Origin: Marinobacter sp. CHS3-4
GTDB lineage: Bacteria > Pseudomonadota > Gammaproteobacteria > Pseudomonadales > Oleiphilaceae
Reading direction: 5' to 3'
Length of the DNA stretch: 64,000 nucleotides
Assembly: GCF_030053415.1 (NCBI RefSeq)
Contig: NZ_JASGBJ010000003.1
Span: 248,001 to 312,000 of the forward strand
Numbering within the stretch: the first letter of the stretch is position 1; each line of letters begins with the position of its first letter. The notes under the pieces were generated by a model, which saw only the letters and a list, made by a program, of their open reading frames with translations, was not told the origin of the DNA and did no database searches. The translations under genes and the position numbers were made by a program. This document shows, one piece after another, positions 1 to 8,834 of this stretch.

Positions 1-228
1 ACCGGTCAATGCGTGTAGCTGACGGTTGGTGTTCGACACGCATACGTCGTCCATGTCGATCAGGGTGAGGGCGCCGATACCGGAGCGCGCCAGGGATTCC
101 GCGGCCCAGGAACCCACGCCTCCCAGTCCAACGATGGCGATGTGCGACTGGCGAAACGCCGCCAGGGCCATGCGGCCGTACAGGCGTTCAATGCCGCCAA
201 AGCGGAAATAGTAGTCGTCATCGGTCAC
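1..228 (-). CDS. tcdA: TcdA/CsdL-type tRNA threonylcarbamoyladenosine dehydratase, N-terminal part
   Basis: The 76 visible codons give the start of a ThiF/MoeB/HesA-family E1-like protein; the C-terminal part lies beyond base 1. It opens with a YYFRFGGIERLYG segment typical of TcdA, followed by a Rossmann ATP-binding turn (IVGLGGVGSWAAESLARSG, about residues 31-49) and an LIDMDDVCVSNTNRQ stretch. TcdA dehydrates t6A37 of ANN-decoding tRNAs to the cyclic form using ATP. The start is GTG at 228 with a GGAGA ribosome site just upstream. ThiF and MoeB share the fold, but the N-terminal signature favours TcdA. Confidence 0.8.
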   Translation of the reverse strand, partial: MTDDDYYFRFGGIERLYGRMALAAFRQSHIAIVGLGGVGSWAAESLARSGIGALTLIDMDDVCVSNTNRQLHALTG

Positions 229-300
229 AGGGTGTCTCCGGTTGCATCAGTACTGCGAGTGCCTTTGTGGCCGCTCGATTGTACCCCAGTCTTTCGCCCA

Positions 301-333
301 TAAAAAAAGGCCGCGCAAATGCGCGGCCCCAGA
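301..333 (-). terminator. Rho-independent terminator of the acyl-CoA dehydrogenase gene
   Basis: Arms GGCCGCGC (309-316) and GCGCGGCC (321-328) enclose an AAAT loop. The A-run at 302-308 becomes a U-tract on the minus strand, so the hairpin terminates the leftward gene that ends at 462. It also isolates that gene from tcdA downstream. Confidence 0.85.
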
Positions 334-461
334 GGGTGTGTCCTTCCCGCTAAGGGGTTGGACAAGACTAGTTCAGAGACACTAATCAACGGGATTAGTA
401 TCTCTCCGTGACCGGCTATCCGGAAGGTCACAAACTGTCACATATCGGTCATTTTCGGCCA

Positions 462-2237
462 TTACGCTGCCCAGTGGTCGTCGCCATAGGCCATCATCGA
501 GTCCTTGCCGGTTTCGATGTCTTTCTGCAGCATGTCTATTTCAGGCAGCAGCTTCTCGAAGAAGAAGCGGGCAGAAATCAATTTGCCCTCCAGTAGCGGA
601 GTGTTGCCTTCGCCCTTGTCCAGTTGGGCCTGAGCGACGCCGGCCATGCGGGACCACAGGTAGGCGATGACGGTCAGAGCCATCAAGCGCAGATAGGGCG
701 TTGCGGCCGCGCCGGCTTGTTCCGGATCTTTCGGCGCATTGGTTCCAATCCACATGGTGGTGGATTCCAGTGCTTTCATGGCGCCTTTCAGCTCCTCACG
801 ATGTGGGGCTTCCGGGTTGTCTTTCAGGTATCCGGTCAGCTCGCCGAACAGGGTCCGCACCAGTTGTCCGCCTTTCAGGCCGAGTTTGCGGCCCACCAGA
901 TCCATTGCCTGGATGCCATTGGTACCCTCATAAATGCGGGCAATCCGGCCATCGCGAACCAGCTGCTCCAGAGGCCAATCGGTGGTAAACCCGGAGCCGC
1001 CCAGCACCTGCAGGCCGATGTTGGCGTTGTTGTAGCCTTCGTCGGTCAGGAAGGCTTTCACGACCGGTGTCAGCAACTGCACGATATCGTCTGAGGCTTC
1101 GCGAACGGCTTCGTCAGGATGCGCCACTGCCAGGTCCAGTTTCTGCCCCGTAAACAGGGCCAGGGCGCGCATGCCCTCGTTCAGCACCTTTTGACGCATC
1201 AGCATGCGGCGAACGTCCGGGTGCACGATGATCGGGTCGGCCGGGCCGTCAGGGTTCTTCTTGCCACTCAGCGAACGGCTCTGCAGGCGCTCACGGGCAA
1301 AGTCGAGGCTTTCCTGATAGGCCATTTCAGCCAGCCCGAGACCTTGCATACCCACCATCAGTCGGGCTTCGTTCATCATGGTGAACATGGCACGCATGCC
1401 GTCGTTCGGCTCGCCGACCAGCCAGCCCTTGGCGCCTTCGAAGTTCATCACGCAGGTGGCAGAGCCCTTGATGCCCATCTTGTGCTCCAGGCCGCCACAG
1501 AAAGCCGGGTTGCGTTCGCCAGTGTCAGGCAGCACTTTCGGCACAACGAACAGGGAGATACCTTTGGTGGTGTCTGGAGCGCCTGGAAGTTTGGCCAGTA
1601 CCAGATGCACGATGTTGTCGACCAGATCGTGCTCGCCGCCAGTGATCCATATTTTCGTGCCCTCAATGGCGTAGGAACCGTCATCATTGGGCGTCGCCTT
1701 GGTGCGGATCATGCCCAGGTCGGTACCGCACTGAGGCTCGGTCAGGCACATGGTGCCGGTCCACTCGCCGGAGATCAGCTTCTCCAGGTAAGTGTCTTTC
1801 AATTCGTCAGACCCGTGAGAATGCAGAGCACTGATTGCTCCGTGGGTCAGGCCCGGATACATGCCCAGTGAGAGGTTGGTGGAGCACATCATCTCATCCA
1901 CCACGAACTTCAGAGTGTGTGGCAGACCCTGGCCGCCGTATTCAAGGGGCGCGTCCAGAGCTGTCCATCCGCCTTCCACAAATTTGGCATAAGCTTCCTT
2001 GAAGCCGTCAGGCGTGGTCACTTCGTGCGTTTCCGGGTTGTACTGGCAGCCCTGGCGGTCGCCGATCTGGTTAGTAGGCTGAATCACTTCGGAGGCGAGT
2101 TTGCCGGCCTCTTCAATGACTGCAGAGATAAGATCTGGCGTGGCATCTGCATATTTTTCAAGCTCGTGGAGCTTGTCCACACCCAGTACGTCGAACAGTA
2201 GAAAGCCAAGGTCATTGGCGGGTGCCTGATATTGCAT
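462..2237 (-). CDS. Acyl-CoA dehydrogenase, large FadE/DmdC-like subfamily
   Basis: At 591 aa this belongs to the long acyl-CoA dehydrogenases with an extra C-terminal helical domain (DmdC and related fatty-acid enzymes), not the 380-aa class. The FAD-binding signature MCLTEPQCGTDLG lies near residues 163-175, and RIYEGTNGIQAMDLVGRKL near residue 435 carries the glutamate used as catalytic base. The reaction is alpha,beta-dehydrogenation of an acyl-CoA with electrons passed to ETF. The start at 2237 has a GGAGAG ribosome site, and a terminator follows at 301-333. Substrate (medium/long-chain acyl-CoA or a methylmercaptopropionyl-CoA-like thioester) cannot be decided from sequence alone. It is monocistronic and divergent from the SDR gene at 2405. 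Confidence 0.9.
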   Translation of the reverse strand: MQYQAPANDLGFLLFDVLGVDKLHELEKYADATPDLISAVIEEAGKLASEVIQPTNQIGDRQGCQYNPETHEVTTPDGFKEAYAKFVEGGWTALDAPLEYGGQGLPHTLKFVVDEMMCSTNLSLGMYPGLTHGAISALHSHGSDELKDTYLEKLISGEWTGTMCLTEPQCGTDLGMIRTKATPNDDGSYAIEGTKIWITGGEHDLVDNIVHLVLAKLPGAPDTTKGISLFVVPKVLPDTGERNPAFCGGLEHKMGIKGSATCVMNFEGAKGWLVGEPNDGMRAMFTMMNEARLMVGMQGLGLAEMAYQESLDFARERLQSRSLSGKKNPDGPADPIIVHPDVRRMLMRQKVLNEGMRALALFTGQKLDLAVAHPDEAVREASDDIVQLLTPVVKAFLTDEGYNNANIGLQVLGGSGFTTDWPLEQLVRDGRIARIYEGTNGIQAMDLVGRKLGLKGGQLVRTLFGELTGYLKDNPEAPHREELKGAMKALESTTMWIGTNAPKDPEQAGAAATPYLRLMALTVIAYLWSRMAGVAQAQLDKGEGNTPLLEGKLISARFFFEKLLPEIDMLQKDIETGKDSMMAYGDDHWAA

Positions 2238-2404
2238 GGAATTCTCTCCTCAAACTGATGTTGGAATACAGTCACACCTTCTGGAATCACAATTTCATAC
2301 GCCCGTATGAATTTTTGGTTCATTTTTTTCTCTGATGCATTTGCTATCGGTCTGATTGAATAAATTTTCGTATCCAGTCAAAAGCGAGGTAATGAGGAGC
2401 GGAG

Positions 2405-3148
2405 ATGACCAATATATTGATTGCAGGGGTGTCAGGGGCTATCGGGCACGCTATTGCGGAACATTATCTGTCCGCCAGTGAGGAAGTCAGAATCATCGGC
2501 CTTTGTCGCAATCCGGGCGCAGTGTCGTTCGATGAGTCGGTGAAACATCGGGTGCAATTGCTAGCATGGGACGCGGCTGGTCTTCCGGACGGTAAGGGGA
2601 TACAGGCAGACATTGAACGGGTCTTGACGCCTGAGGAAGGCCTGGATCGTGTCATTTATGCCGCTGGTTTTCTTCATGGGCAGGGAATGAAGCCGGAAAA
2701 ACGGCTGGAAGACTTGAATCCGCAGGCGCTGTCTCACGCTTATGCCGTCAATGCCACCGGTTACGCGGTGTTGATGCAGTCTATTGCGCCGTGGTTGCGC
2801 CACCGTCGGTTTAAATCCGTTGTCGCGATTTCGGCCAAGGTCGGTTCGATCACCGACAATGGCTTTGGCGGCTGGTATGCCTACCGCAGCTCCAAGGCCG
2901 CTTTGAATATGCTTGTCCGGAATTTTTCAATTGAGCTGCCCCGCAAATGTAAGCCCATCGCCTGCGTTGCTGTGCATCCGGGTACAACGTTATCACCCTT
3001 GAGTGAACCATTTTCGCGTTCGCTGGCTCAATTGACGGTTCATGAACCTGCAGATACCGCGCGTAATATTGCGGGAGTGATTGACGGGCTGACAGAAGAC
3101 TCGAATGGAACGTTCCTGAGTTGGGACGGTTCTGAACTGCCCTGGTGA
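2405..3148 (+). CDS. Short-chain dehydrogenase/reductase (SDR), C-factor-like
   Basis: This 247-aa protein is a classical-length SDR with an N-terminal nucleotide-binding turn (AGVSGAIGHA, residues 8-17) and an active-site YRSSK (Y-x3-K) near residue 160, preceded by an AISAKVGSI strand. The whole pattern resembles cell-cell signalling C-factor-type SDRs that are widespread in proteobacteria. Substrate is unknown. The ATG has a strong AGGAG ribosome site (2396-2400), and a hairpin terminator shared with the convergent chrR gene follows at 3171. Confidence 0.85.
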   Translation: MTNILIAGVSGAIGHAIAEHYLSASEEVRIIGLCRNPGAVSFDESVKHRVQLLAWDAAGLPDGKGIQADIERVLTPEEGLDRVIYAAGFLHGQGMKPEKRLEDLNPQALSHAYAVNATGYAVLMQSIAPWLRHRRFKSVVAISAKVGSITDNGFGGWYAYRSSKAALNMLVRNFSIELPRKCKPIACVAVHPGTTLSPLSEPFSRSLAQLTVHEPADTARNIAGVIDGLTEDSNGTFLSWDGSELPW

Positions 3149-3170
3149 ACAAAAACATAAAGTAAAAAAA

Positions 3171-3196
3171 AAAGGCCGGGAGAACCCGGCCTTTTT
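3171..3196. terminator. Bidirectional terminator between SDR and chrR
   Basis: GGCCGGG (3174-3180) and CCCGGCC (3185-3191) form a stem with an AGAA loop. An A-run precedes it and TTTTT follows, so it can stop transcripts from both convergent genes. Confidence 0.9.
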
Positions 3197-3222
3197 CACT
3201 ACTTCAGATGCTGTCGTGTCAT

Positions 3223-3876
3223 TCAGCGAATGAACGGGTTCAGCATCCGGCTGAAGGTGCCCGTCAACTTGACGGGTGCACTGAGTACCGACAGCGTGAT
3301 GCAATCTTCACAGCCCACTGCCACAGGGCGATGGTTGTCTTCCTGGTTCAAAACCACGAAGTCCCACTGATTGAAAACCCCTTTCTGATCCGCAAAGGCG
3401 CCCTGCAAAACGATGGTGGTTTCTTCTCCCCGGTGGGTGTGAGAGGGTGCCTTACCACCGGCAACAAGCTTCTGAAGGACTACCTGCTCGTTCTGGCCAG
3501 GAAACCGGTCAGAGATATCGAGAACGCTGACATCACCAAGCTGGCGTTTCCAGGGCAAACCGTTTAGATCGTCGCCCAACAGTTTTTGAAGTGCACTGGC
3601 ACGCTTACCAGCCTTTGCCGCGGTGCTAACTTCGCGTTCAGCATCAGTATCGTCACTGTCAATCTTGGACAGAATAGAGTCAAACATACCCGACGACATC
3701 TCGGTTTGCGGCTGATTTTCCATCATGACCGCACCAAGACTATCCAGCGTGTCTACCCGGCTGCGACAGTCAGCACATTGGTCCAGATGGAGTCTGATAC
3801 ACAAAGCGTGCGGCTCGGTCAGATTACCAGCACTGAATTCCATCAGGGTAAGTGTGTCTGGGTGGTGCGAATTCAT
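3223..3876 (-). CDS. chrR: ChrR-family zinc anti-sigma factor with C-terminal cupin
   Basis: The 217-aa protein has the two-domain layout of Rhodobacter ChrR. An N-terminal zinc anti-sigma (ZAS) domain carries H30-x3-C34-x2-C37 (HLDQCADC). A C-terminal cupin carries H146, H148, E152 and H182, in the same relative spacing as the ChrR cupin zinc ligands. In the known system ChrR holds its ECF sigma factor inactive until singlet oxygen or related stress triggers release. Its ATG overlaps the sigma-factor stop by 4 bp (ATGA), which suggests translational coupling. Role in singlet-oxygen response is inferred from the family; the inducer here is untested. Confidence 0.88.
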   Translation of the reverse strand: MNSHHPDTLTLMEFSAGNLTEPHALCIRLHLDQCADCRSRVDTLDSLGAVMMENQPQTEMSSGMFDSILSKIDSDDTDAEREVSTAAKAGKRASALQKLLGDDLNGLPWKRQLGDVSVLDISDRFPGQNEQVVLQKLVAGGKAPSHTHRGEETTIVLQGAFADQKGVFNQWDFVVLNQEDNHRPVAVGCEDCITLSVLSAPVKLTGTFSRMLNPFIR

Positions 3877-4520
3877 ACGTTTTGATCCTGCAAAATCACT
3901 TTCAACTTATTCAATGCCAGGCGTACCCGGCTTTTCACGGTTCCCAGAGGGATACCAAGCTCGTCGGCCACCATCTGGTGGGACTTGCTTTCCATATAGA
4001 CTTTTGCAATCACCGTAATCTGCTCTTCGGGCAGATGCTTCAGTGAATCACGAACCCTTCTCTCAGACATCAAGCGGTGAAGCGATGTCACGGGCTCATT
4101 TTCATACTCGCCCGGAATTTGCCAGAGATCTTCCGTCTCTACCGGCATCTCAGCGCTCGTACGTTGCATCTTGCGAAGCATGTCGATGCGCTGGTTCCGC
4201 GCGATGGTAAAGATCCAGGTTGATGCAGCCGCTTTCTTCCAGTCATACAGACAGGAGCGGCGCCAGATCGATACAAACACCTCCTGCACCAGCTCTTCAG
4301 CATGACTGGCGAGGCCATTGGCCATCGCGTAATACTTGATTTGTGGCCCAAAATGCTGAAACAACGCGTGGTACGCTTCTCTATCCTGGTGTTTGCCTAC
4401 TTTTTCCAGCAACTGACTCCAGGGGTCTTTGCGACCCTCGGCACGTGCCGGTTTGGAATCCAGTGTGGTCACCGGACGCTCCTTGACTGTTGCATGGCTT
4501 GAAATTGTCTTGGTCATCAT
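3873..4520 (-). CDS. rpoE: ECF sigma factor of the RpoE/ChrR (ECF11-like) group
   Basis: This is a sigma-70 family ECF factor of about 215 aa. Region 2 includes ELVQEVFVSIWRR and AASTWIFTIARNQRIDMLRK; region 4 includes LPEEQITVIAKVYMESKSHQMVADELGIPLGTVKSR, a helix-turn-helix. Co-translation with a ChrR-type anti-sigma factor places it in the RpoE-ChrR group that controls photooxidative or singlet-oxygen responses. The start is uncertain: a GTG at 4529 and ATGs at 4520 and 4517 are in frame. I use 4520 because the AGGA at 4532-4535 is too close to the GTG. The upstream palindromes are listed separately. Confidence 0.85.
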   Translation of the reverse strand: MMTKTISSHATVKERPVTTLDSKPARAEGRKDPWSQLLEKVGKHQDREAYHALFQHFGPQIKYYAMANGLASHAEELVQEVFVSIWRRSCLYDWKKAAASTWIFTIARNQRIDMLRKMQRTSAEMPVETEDLWQIPGEYENEPVTSLHRLMSERRVRDSLKHLPEEQITVIAKVYMESKSHQMVADELGIPLGTVKSRVRLALNKLKVILQDQNV

Positions 4521-4563
4521 TCTAAGCACTCGTCCTGGATTTGTCAGTCTTATTGGTTTACGC

Positions 4564-4588
4564 GGGTTAAACCCATCTGGATTAATCC
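4564..4588. promoter_or_regulatory. Paired palindromes upstream of rpoE-chrR and the AraC gene
   Basis: GGGTTAAACCC (4564-4574, symmetric around a single central base) is followed by GGATTAATCC (4579-4588, perfectly palindromic). They sit in the divergent intergenic space between the ECF sigma operon and the AraC gene. On the minus strand TAATCC, an 18-nt spacer and TAAACC resemble the TGATCC-N18-TA pattern reported for RpoE-type autoregulated promoters, but the match is loose. It could be an operator, an ECF promoter or both. Confidence 0.35.
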
Positions 4589-4714
4589 GAACGCAAAAAA
4601 ATCAGGCTCTGACATGACTGAATTGCCGGTCATTTTATATCTTTGCGGCGATTGCCCGGCTGCAGAGGGAAGGCTAATCTGTTTTCAACAACGAAAAACA
4701 AGGAATGTGCGGTC

Positions 4715-5788
4715 ATGAGCTTTTGCCGAGCGCCATCGAATCAATCCTCATCGCTGAAGATCCCCAGTCAGCAGGGAAAAATGCCGGCTATCCGGGCCCA
4801 TTACGCAGATATTCTCTGCCAGCTTGCCGAGGAGCGTCAGGTCTCGCGTTCTGCACTGTTAAATGCGGCAGGTATCCGCGCTTCCCTGTTAAACCACCCG
4901 GAAAATTTCATTACCGTTGATCAGTTCAGTGCCCTGTGTCGTGAGGCGATCAGGTGTAGCGGGGATCCGTGTTTGGGAATTGAATACGGCAAGCGATTGA
5001 AATTCACGACCCACGGAGCGCTTTCCCAGGCAGCGATCAGTTGCGACACCATTGGCCAGGCTCTGGATGTCCTGATCAAGTATTTTCGAATCCGATTCGT
5101 GTATATGAAGCTGGAGTGCTTTACCGAGGGCAGTGATGCTGTTCTTCAGCTGGACGTACTGCACGACGTTAACGACCTTTACCGGTTCAATGTAGAAGTC
5201 GTGATGGCCTCGCTGATGGATGTAAATCTGCTGTTGTTCGGGCCGCAACTCCTGGACGGAGGCAGTTGCCGGGTCAGCTATCAGGAACCGGACGATGCGT
5301 CTGCCTATCACTCACTATTCGGGCATCGCCTGACCTTTGATGCGGGCGCCAACCAGCTTCGTTTCCGGCGAGAGTTTCTCGATTTACCCATTTCCCTGTC
5401 TAATCCCGTCGCTCGAAGAGTTGCCGAAGCCCAGTGCGAGGAGGAAATGAAGCGGCTGGAAGCGGCGGAATCTGCAGCCGGTCGCGTGGAACGGGTGCTG
5501 GAAACGGTCAGGGATGGCCGGCTTCCCACTATCGAAGCGGTTGCCGAGGAGCTGCGCGTTTCGCCGAGAACCTTGCGGCGACAGCTCCATCAGGAAGGGG
5601 CGCGATTCCAGGATATACTCGAAGGGATTCGCCACCAGAGGGCGCTGGAATTGCTGAAAACAAACAACCTCAGTGTGGATGCCATTTCCGATCGCCTTGG
5701 CTATAGCGATCCGTCCAATTTCGGTCGCGCTTTTCGCAAGTGGGAGGGAGTGTCTCCGTCCGTCTGGCGCAAGCAGAACGCTGGTTAG
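4715..5788 (+). CDS. AraC-family transcriptional regulator (Arabinose_bd N-domain)
   Basis: The protein is about 357 aa from ATG 4715, with an AAGGA ribosome site at 4700. A longer in-frame ORF begins at 4643 but lacks a better signal. The N-terminal ~200 residues match the PF12625-type ligand domain of OruR/ArgR-like regulators (YADILCQLAEERQVSRSALL, then THGALSQAAISCDTIGQAL). The C-terminal ~90 residues hold a double helix-turn-helix, including RVSPRTLRRQLHQEGARFQD and AISDRLGYSDPSNFGRAFRKW. The ligand is unknown. It is convergent with speA, 16 bp away, so it is not in an operon with a likely target. Confidence 0.9.
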   Translation: MSFCRAPSNQSSSLKIPSQQGKMPAIRAHYADILCQLAEERQVSRSALLNAAGIRASLLNHPENFITVDQFSALCREAIRCSGDPCLGIEYGKRLKFTTHGALSQAAISCDTIGQALDVLIKYFRIRFVYMKLECFTEGSDAVLQLDVLHDVNDLYRFNVEVVMASLMDVNLLLFGPQLLDGGSCRVSYQEPDDASAYHSLFGHRLTFDAGANQLRFRREFLDLPISLSNPVARRVAEAQCEEEMKRLEAAESAAGRVERVLETVRDGRLPTIEAVAEELRVSPRTLRRQLHQEGARFQDILEGIRHQRALELLKTNNLSVDAISDRLGYSDPSNFGRAFRKWEGVSPSVWRKQNAG

Positions 5789-5804
5789 TGGTGGCAGAGC
5801 CTGT

Positions 5805-7712
5805 CTACTCCTCCAGATAGGTGTAGCCGGATAATCCGTTTGTTAGCTCTTCCATCAAGCGGGTTTGCGTGTCCGGATCAAACTCACTGGCGGAAAACTT
5901 CTGACGATAGGATTCCAGTAAACGGGCAGGTTCGAAATTCACGTATTGCAGCACCTTGGCCACCGTATCGCCCTGGATCGGATCGCTGATGGAATAACCG
6001 CCGCCGGGGTTGCTTCGCACATCCACCGAGTGAGTGTCACCGAACAGGTTGTGCATATCCCCCAGTATTTCCTGATAGGCACCGGTCATGAAAAAGCCCA
6101 TCAACAGGGTTTCGCCTGGTACGTCTGCCGGCAGGGGCAAGGTTGTTTCAATGCCCTGGCCATCCACGTAACGGTCGATGCGGCCGTCTGAATCGCAGGT
6201 GATGTCTTGAATCACTGCCCGGCGGTTCAGTGGGAGGTGAAGCCCGTTGATCGGCATGATGGGGAAGATCTGATCAATGCCCCAGACGTCCGGCAGAGAC
6301 TGAAACAGAGAAAAGTTGATAAACAGTTTTTCTGCAAGCTTCTCATTGAGTTCATCAATGATTTCCCGATGCGCGCGGTTGGCGCTGTTCAGCTGCTTTT
6401 GAAGCGAACGGCAGCAAGCTGCGTAAAGCGTTTCGGCATGAGCGCGGTCGGTCAGCGATAAAACGCCGTGGGCAAACTGGGCATGAACGTCTGCCATGGC
6501 GTGAAGAATGTCGTGATAGATCTCTGCCAGCGAGCGATGGGAATTCTGATCTTTCAGGCTGTCCAGGTCCCGTTGCAACGCGTGTAACGGTTCGGGCGCA
6601 TCGCTGCGGGGAGAATGGGTGTCTGGTTTGTCCTGGATTTCCCGGTCTATCACGTTGGTAATAAGCACCGAGTGATGGGCCGTCAGCGCGCGGCCGGATT
6701 CACTGATCAGGTTGGGGTGTGGAATGCCGGCACGATCACATTCGGACTGCAGAATGTGCACCACGTTATAGGCATACTCCTGCACGCTGTAATTCATTGA
6801 ACAGCTGCTTCTTGAACGGGTGCCTTCATAATCCACGCCTAACCCGCCGCCGATATCTACCGTGGCCACGGGAGCACCTAACTGACGCAACTCGCTGTAA
6901 AAACGGGCGCACTCCCGCAGGCCGGTCTGGATGTCACGAATGTTGGCAATCTGCGAACCCAGGTGGAAATGCAGCAGCTGCAGGGAGTCCAGAGCATTGG
7001 CATCCCGAAGCGTACTGACAACATCCAACACCTGACTGGCAGACAGGCCGAATTTGGATTTTTCGCCGCCGGTGTTCTGCCAGTTACCTTTGCCAATGGT
7101 CGCCAGCCGCGCCCGTACGCCGATCATCGGCTTGACCCCCAGCGCCTGTGCTTCCTCGAGAATCAATGGCAGCTCGGATTGCTTCTCCACCACAATGAAC
7201 ACCCGATGCCCGAGCTTCTGGCCAATCAGCGCCAGCCGGATGTATTCGCGATCTTTATAACCATTGCAGACAATGACGGACTCCGGCTTTGACAGCGCCA
7301 GAACCACCATCAGTTCCGGTTTGCTGCCCGCTTCCAGGCCAATCTGATTGTTGTCAGCCGCTGGTTGGGCGCTTAAAAGTTCTTCCACAACCCGACGCTG
7401 CTGATTGACCTTGATGGGATAGACCGCCGTGTATTGGCCCTGATAACTCTGCTCAGTGGCAACCTGGTTAAAGGCGCCGCACAGAGTGTTGACCCGGTCA
7501 TGAAGAATGTCGGTAAAGCGCACCAGTACGGGTAACTGAACCCCGCGCTGCGCAAGGGTGTGGGCCAGATCCGGTAGACAGATGTTATCCTTGTCGCCGC
7601 CGCGGTCCGGACGGATCTGTACATTGCCATCGTCACTGACGCCGATGTAGCCATCGCTCCAGTGGGCAATGTTGTAGACCTCGTAGGCAGCACTTTTGCC
7701 GGGTTCATTCAT
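5805..7712 (-). CDS. speA: Biosynthetic arginine decarboxylase
   Basis: The gene encodes about 635 aa of a PLP-dependent fold-III decarboxylase that converts arginine to agmatine, the first step of the agmatine route to putrescine. Visible hallmarks are YPIKVNQQRRVVEELL (the PLP lysine), the LLHFHLGSQIANIRDIQTG segment, VDIGGGLGVDYEGT and the C-terminal MTGAYQEILGDMHNLFGD. I choose ATG 7712 (MNEPGKSAAYEV); the 42 codons upstream look non-coding and overlap the speE promoter region. It is divergent from speE, so the two polyamine genes share a control region at about 7713-7873. Confidence 0.93.
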   Translation of the reverse strand: MNEPGKSAAYEVYNIAHWSDGYIGVSDDGNVQIRPDRGGDKDNICLPDLAHTLAQRGVQLPVLVRFTDILHDRVNTLCGAFNQVATEQSYQGQYTAVYPIKVNQQRRVVEELLSAQPAADNNQIGLEAGSKPELMVVLALSKPESVIVCNGYKDREYIRLALIGQKLGHRVFIVVEKQSELPLILEEAQALGVKPMIGVRARLATIGKGNWQNTGGEKSKFGLSASQVLDVVSTLRDANALDSLQLLHFHLGSQIANIRDIQTGLRECARFYSELRQLGAPVATVDIGGGLGVDYEGTRSRSSCSMNYSVQEYAYNVVHILQSECDRAGIPHPNLISESGRALTAHHSVLITNVIDREIQDKPDTHSPRSDAPEPLHALQRDLDSLKDQNSHRSLAEIYHDILHAMADVHAQFAHGVLSLTDRAHAETLYAACCRSLQKQLNSANRAHREIIDELNEKLAEKLFINFSLFQSLPDVWGIDQIFPIMPINGLHLPLNRRAVIQDITCDSDGRIDRYVDGQGIETTLPLPADVPGETLLMGFFMTGAYQEILGDMHNLFGDTHSVDVRSNPGGGYSISDPIQGDTVAKVLQYVNFEPARLLESYRQKFSASEFDPDTQTRLMEELTNGLSGYTYLEE

Positions 7713-7873
7713 GTTGCATTTACCTGTGTTATGGCTCTGAACCGGATTTGCGGGGAACTGGCGCTTATTGTAGGGATTACGGGGCCTTGCCGAAAGAAGT
7801 GTTGCTACAATGCCGGAATAACACCAATTCAACATCACCAGGGCGGGGCTTCCGCCATTTTGGGAGAGTCACC

Positions 7874-8755
7874 ATGACAGCATTGAACGACGGCTGGTTT
7901 ACCGAAGTATTCCAGGACCACGGGACGGCTTTTTCGCTGAAAGTGAAGAAAAAGCTTCATGAAGAGCAGAGCCAGTTCCAGAAGCTTGAGATCTGGGAAA
8001 CCGAGACTTTTGGCAATCTGATGGTGATCGATGGCTGCGTGATGCTGACCAGCCGGGACAACTTCCTGTATCACGAGATGATGACCCATCCAGCTCTGTT
8101 TACCCATCGTGATCCGAAGAAGGTGGTCATTGTTGGAGGCGGTGATTGCGGTACGCTGAAAGAAGTGCTGAAACATCCCGGCGTTGAAGAAGCCTGGCAG
8201 GTGGAAATCGACGAGCGGGTTACCAAGCTGTCGGAACAGTATTTTCCGGAGTTGTGTGAGTCCAATACCGATCCCCGGGCCAATTTCTTCTTTGGCGACG
8301 GTATTCAGTGGATGCGGGACGTCGAGCCAGACAGCCTGGATGTGATCATTATCGACAGTACGGATCCGGTTGGTCCCGCTGAAGGCCTGTTTGCTCTCGA
8401 TTTTTATCGCGATTGCATGCTGGCATTGCGCGATGGCGGGCTGATTGTCCAGCAGAGTGAATCGCCTCTGCTACACACCAATACCATCATAAAGAGCATC
8501 CATGATGACATGCGCAAGGCCGGCTTTGATCATGTGACGACTCTGCCATTTCCTCAGCCGGTCTACCCCACGGGCTGGTGGAGCTGCACCATGGCTGGAA
8601 AGGAAAAACCAGTGGTGTACTTCCGAGAGGAGGATGCCGACCAGCGTCCGTTTGTGACCCGCTACTACAACGCAGATATTCACAAAGGCGCTCTGGCGAT
8701 GCCCCAGTTTATGGTGGATGTGCTGGAAGACGAGGTGATGTCCAGCGAGCGATGA
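7874..8755 (+). CDS. speE: Polyamine aminopropyltransferase (spermidine synthase)
   Basis: A 293-aa protein, close to the 288 aa of E. coli SpeE. It transfers aminopropyl from decarboxylated SAM to putrescine. The SAM-binding GGGDCGTLKEVLKH, the DVIIIDSTDPVGPAEGLF segment and QSESPLLHT are present. The start at 7874 is supported by GGGAGA nine bases upstream; the longer in-frame ORF from 7748 runs through the promoter region. No speD lies in the window. A strong terminator follows. Confidence 0.93.
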   Translation: MTALNDGWFTEVFQDHGTAFSLKVKKKLHEEQSQFQKLEIWETETFGNLMVIDGCVMLTSRDNFLYHEMMTHPALFTHRDPKKVVIVGGGDCGTLKEVLKHPGVEEAWQVEIDERVTKLSEQYFPELCESNTDPRANFFFGDGIQWMRDVEPDSLDVIIIDSTDPVGPAEGLFALDFYRDCMLALRDGGLIVQQSESPLLHTNTIIKSIHDDMRKAGFDHVTTLPFPQPVYPTGWWSCTMAGKEKPVVYFREEDADQRPFVTRYYNADIHKGALAMPQFMVDVLEDEVMSSER

Positions 8756-8781
8756 CCTTTTGCATGGATGACAATTGCACG

Positions 8782-8813
8782 AAAAAGGGGCGCCCGAAGG
8801 CGCCCCTTTTTTT
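8782..8813. terminator. Bidirectional terminator between speE and amtB
   Basis: GGGGCGCC (8787-8794) and GGCGCCCC (8799-8806) form a stem with a CGAA tetraloop. It is flanked by an A-run on the left and seven T on the right, which suits the convergent genes on both sides. Confidence 0.93.
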
Positions 8814-8834
8814 GTTCCAGAGTGTCAGCCGATA

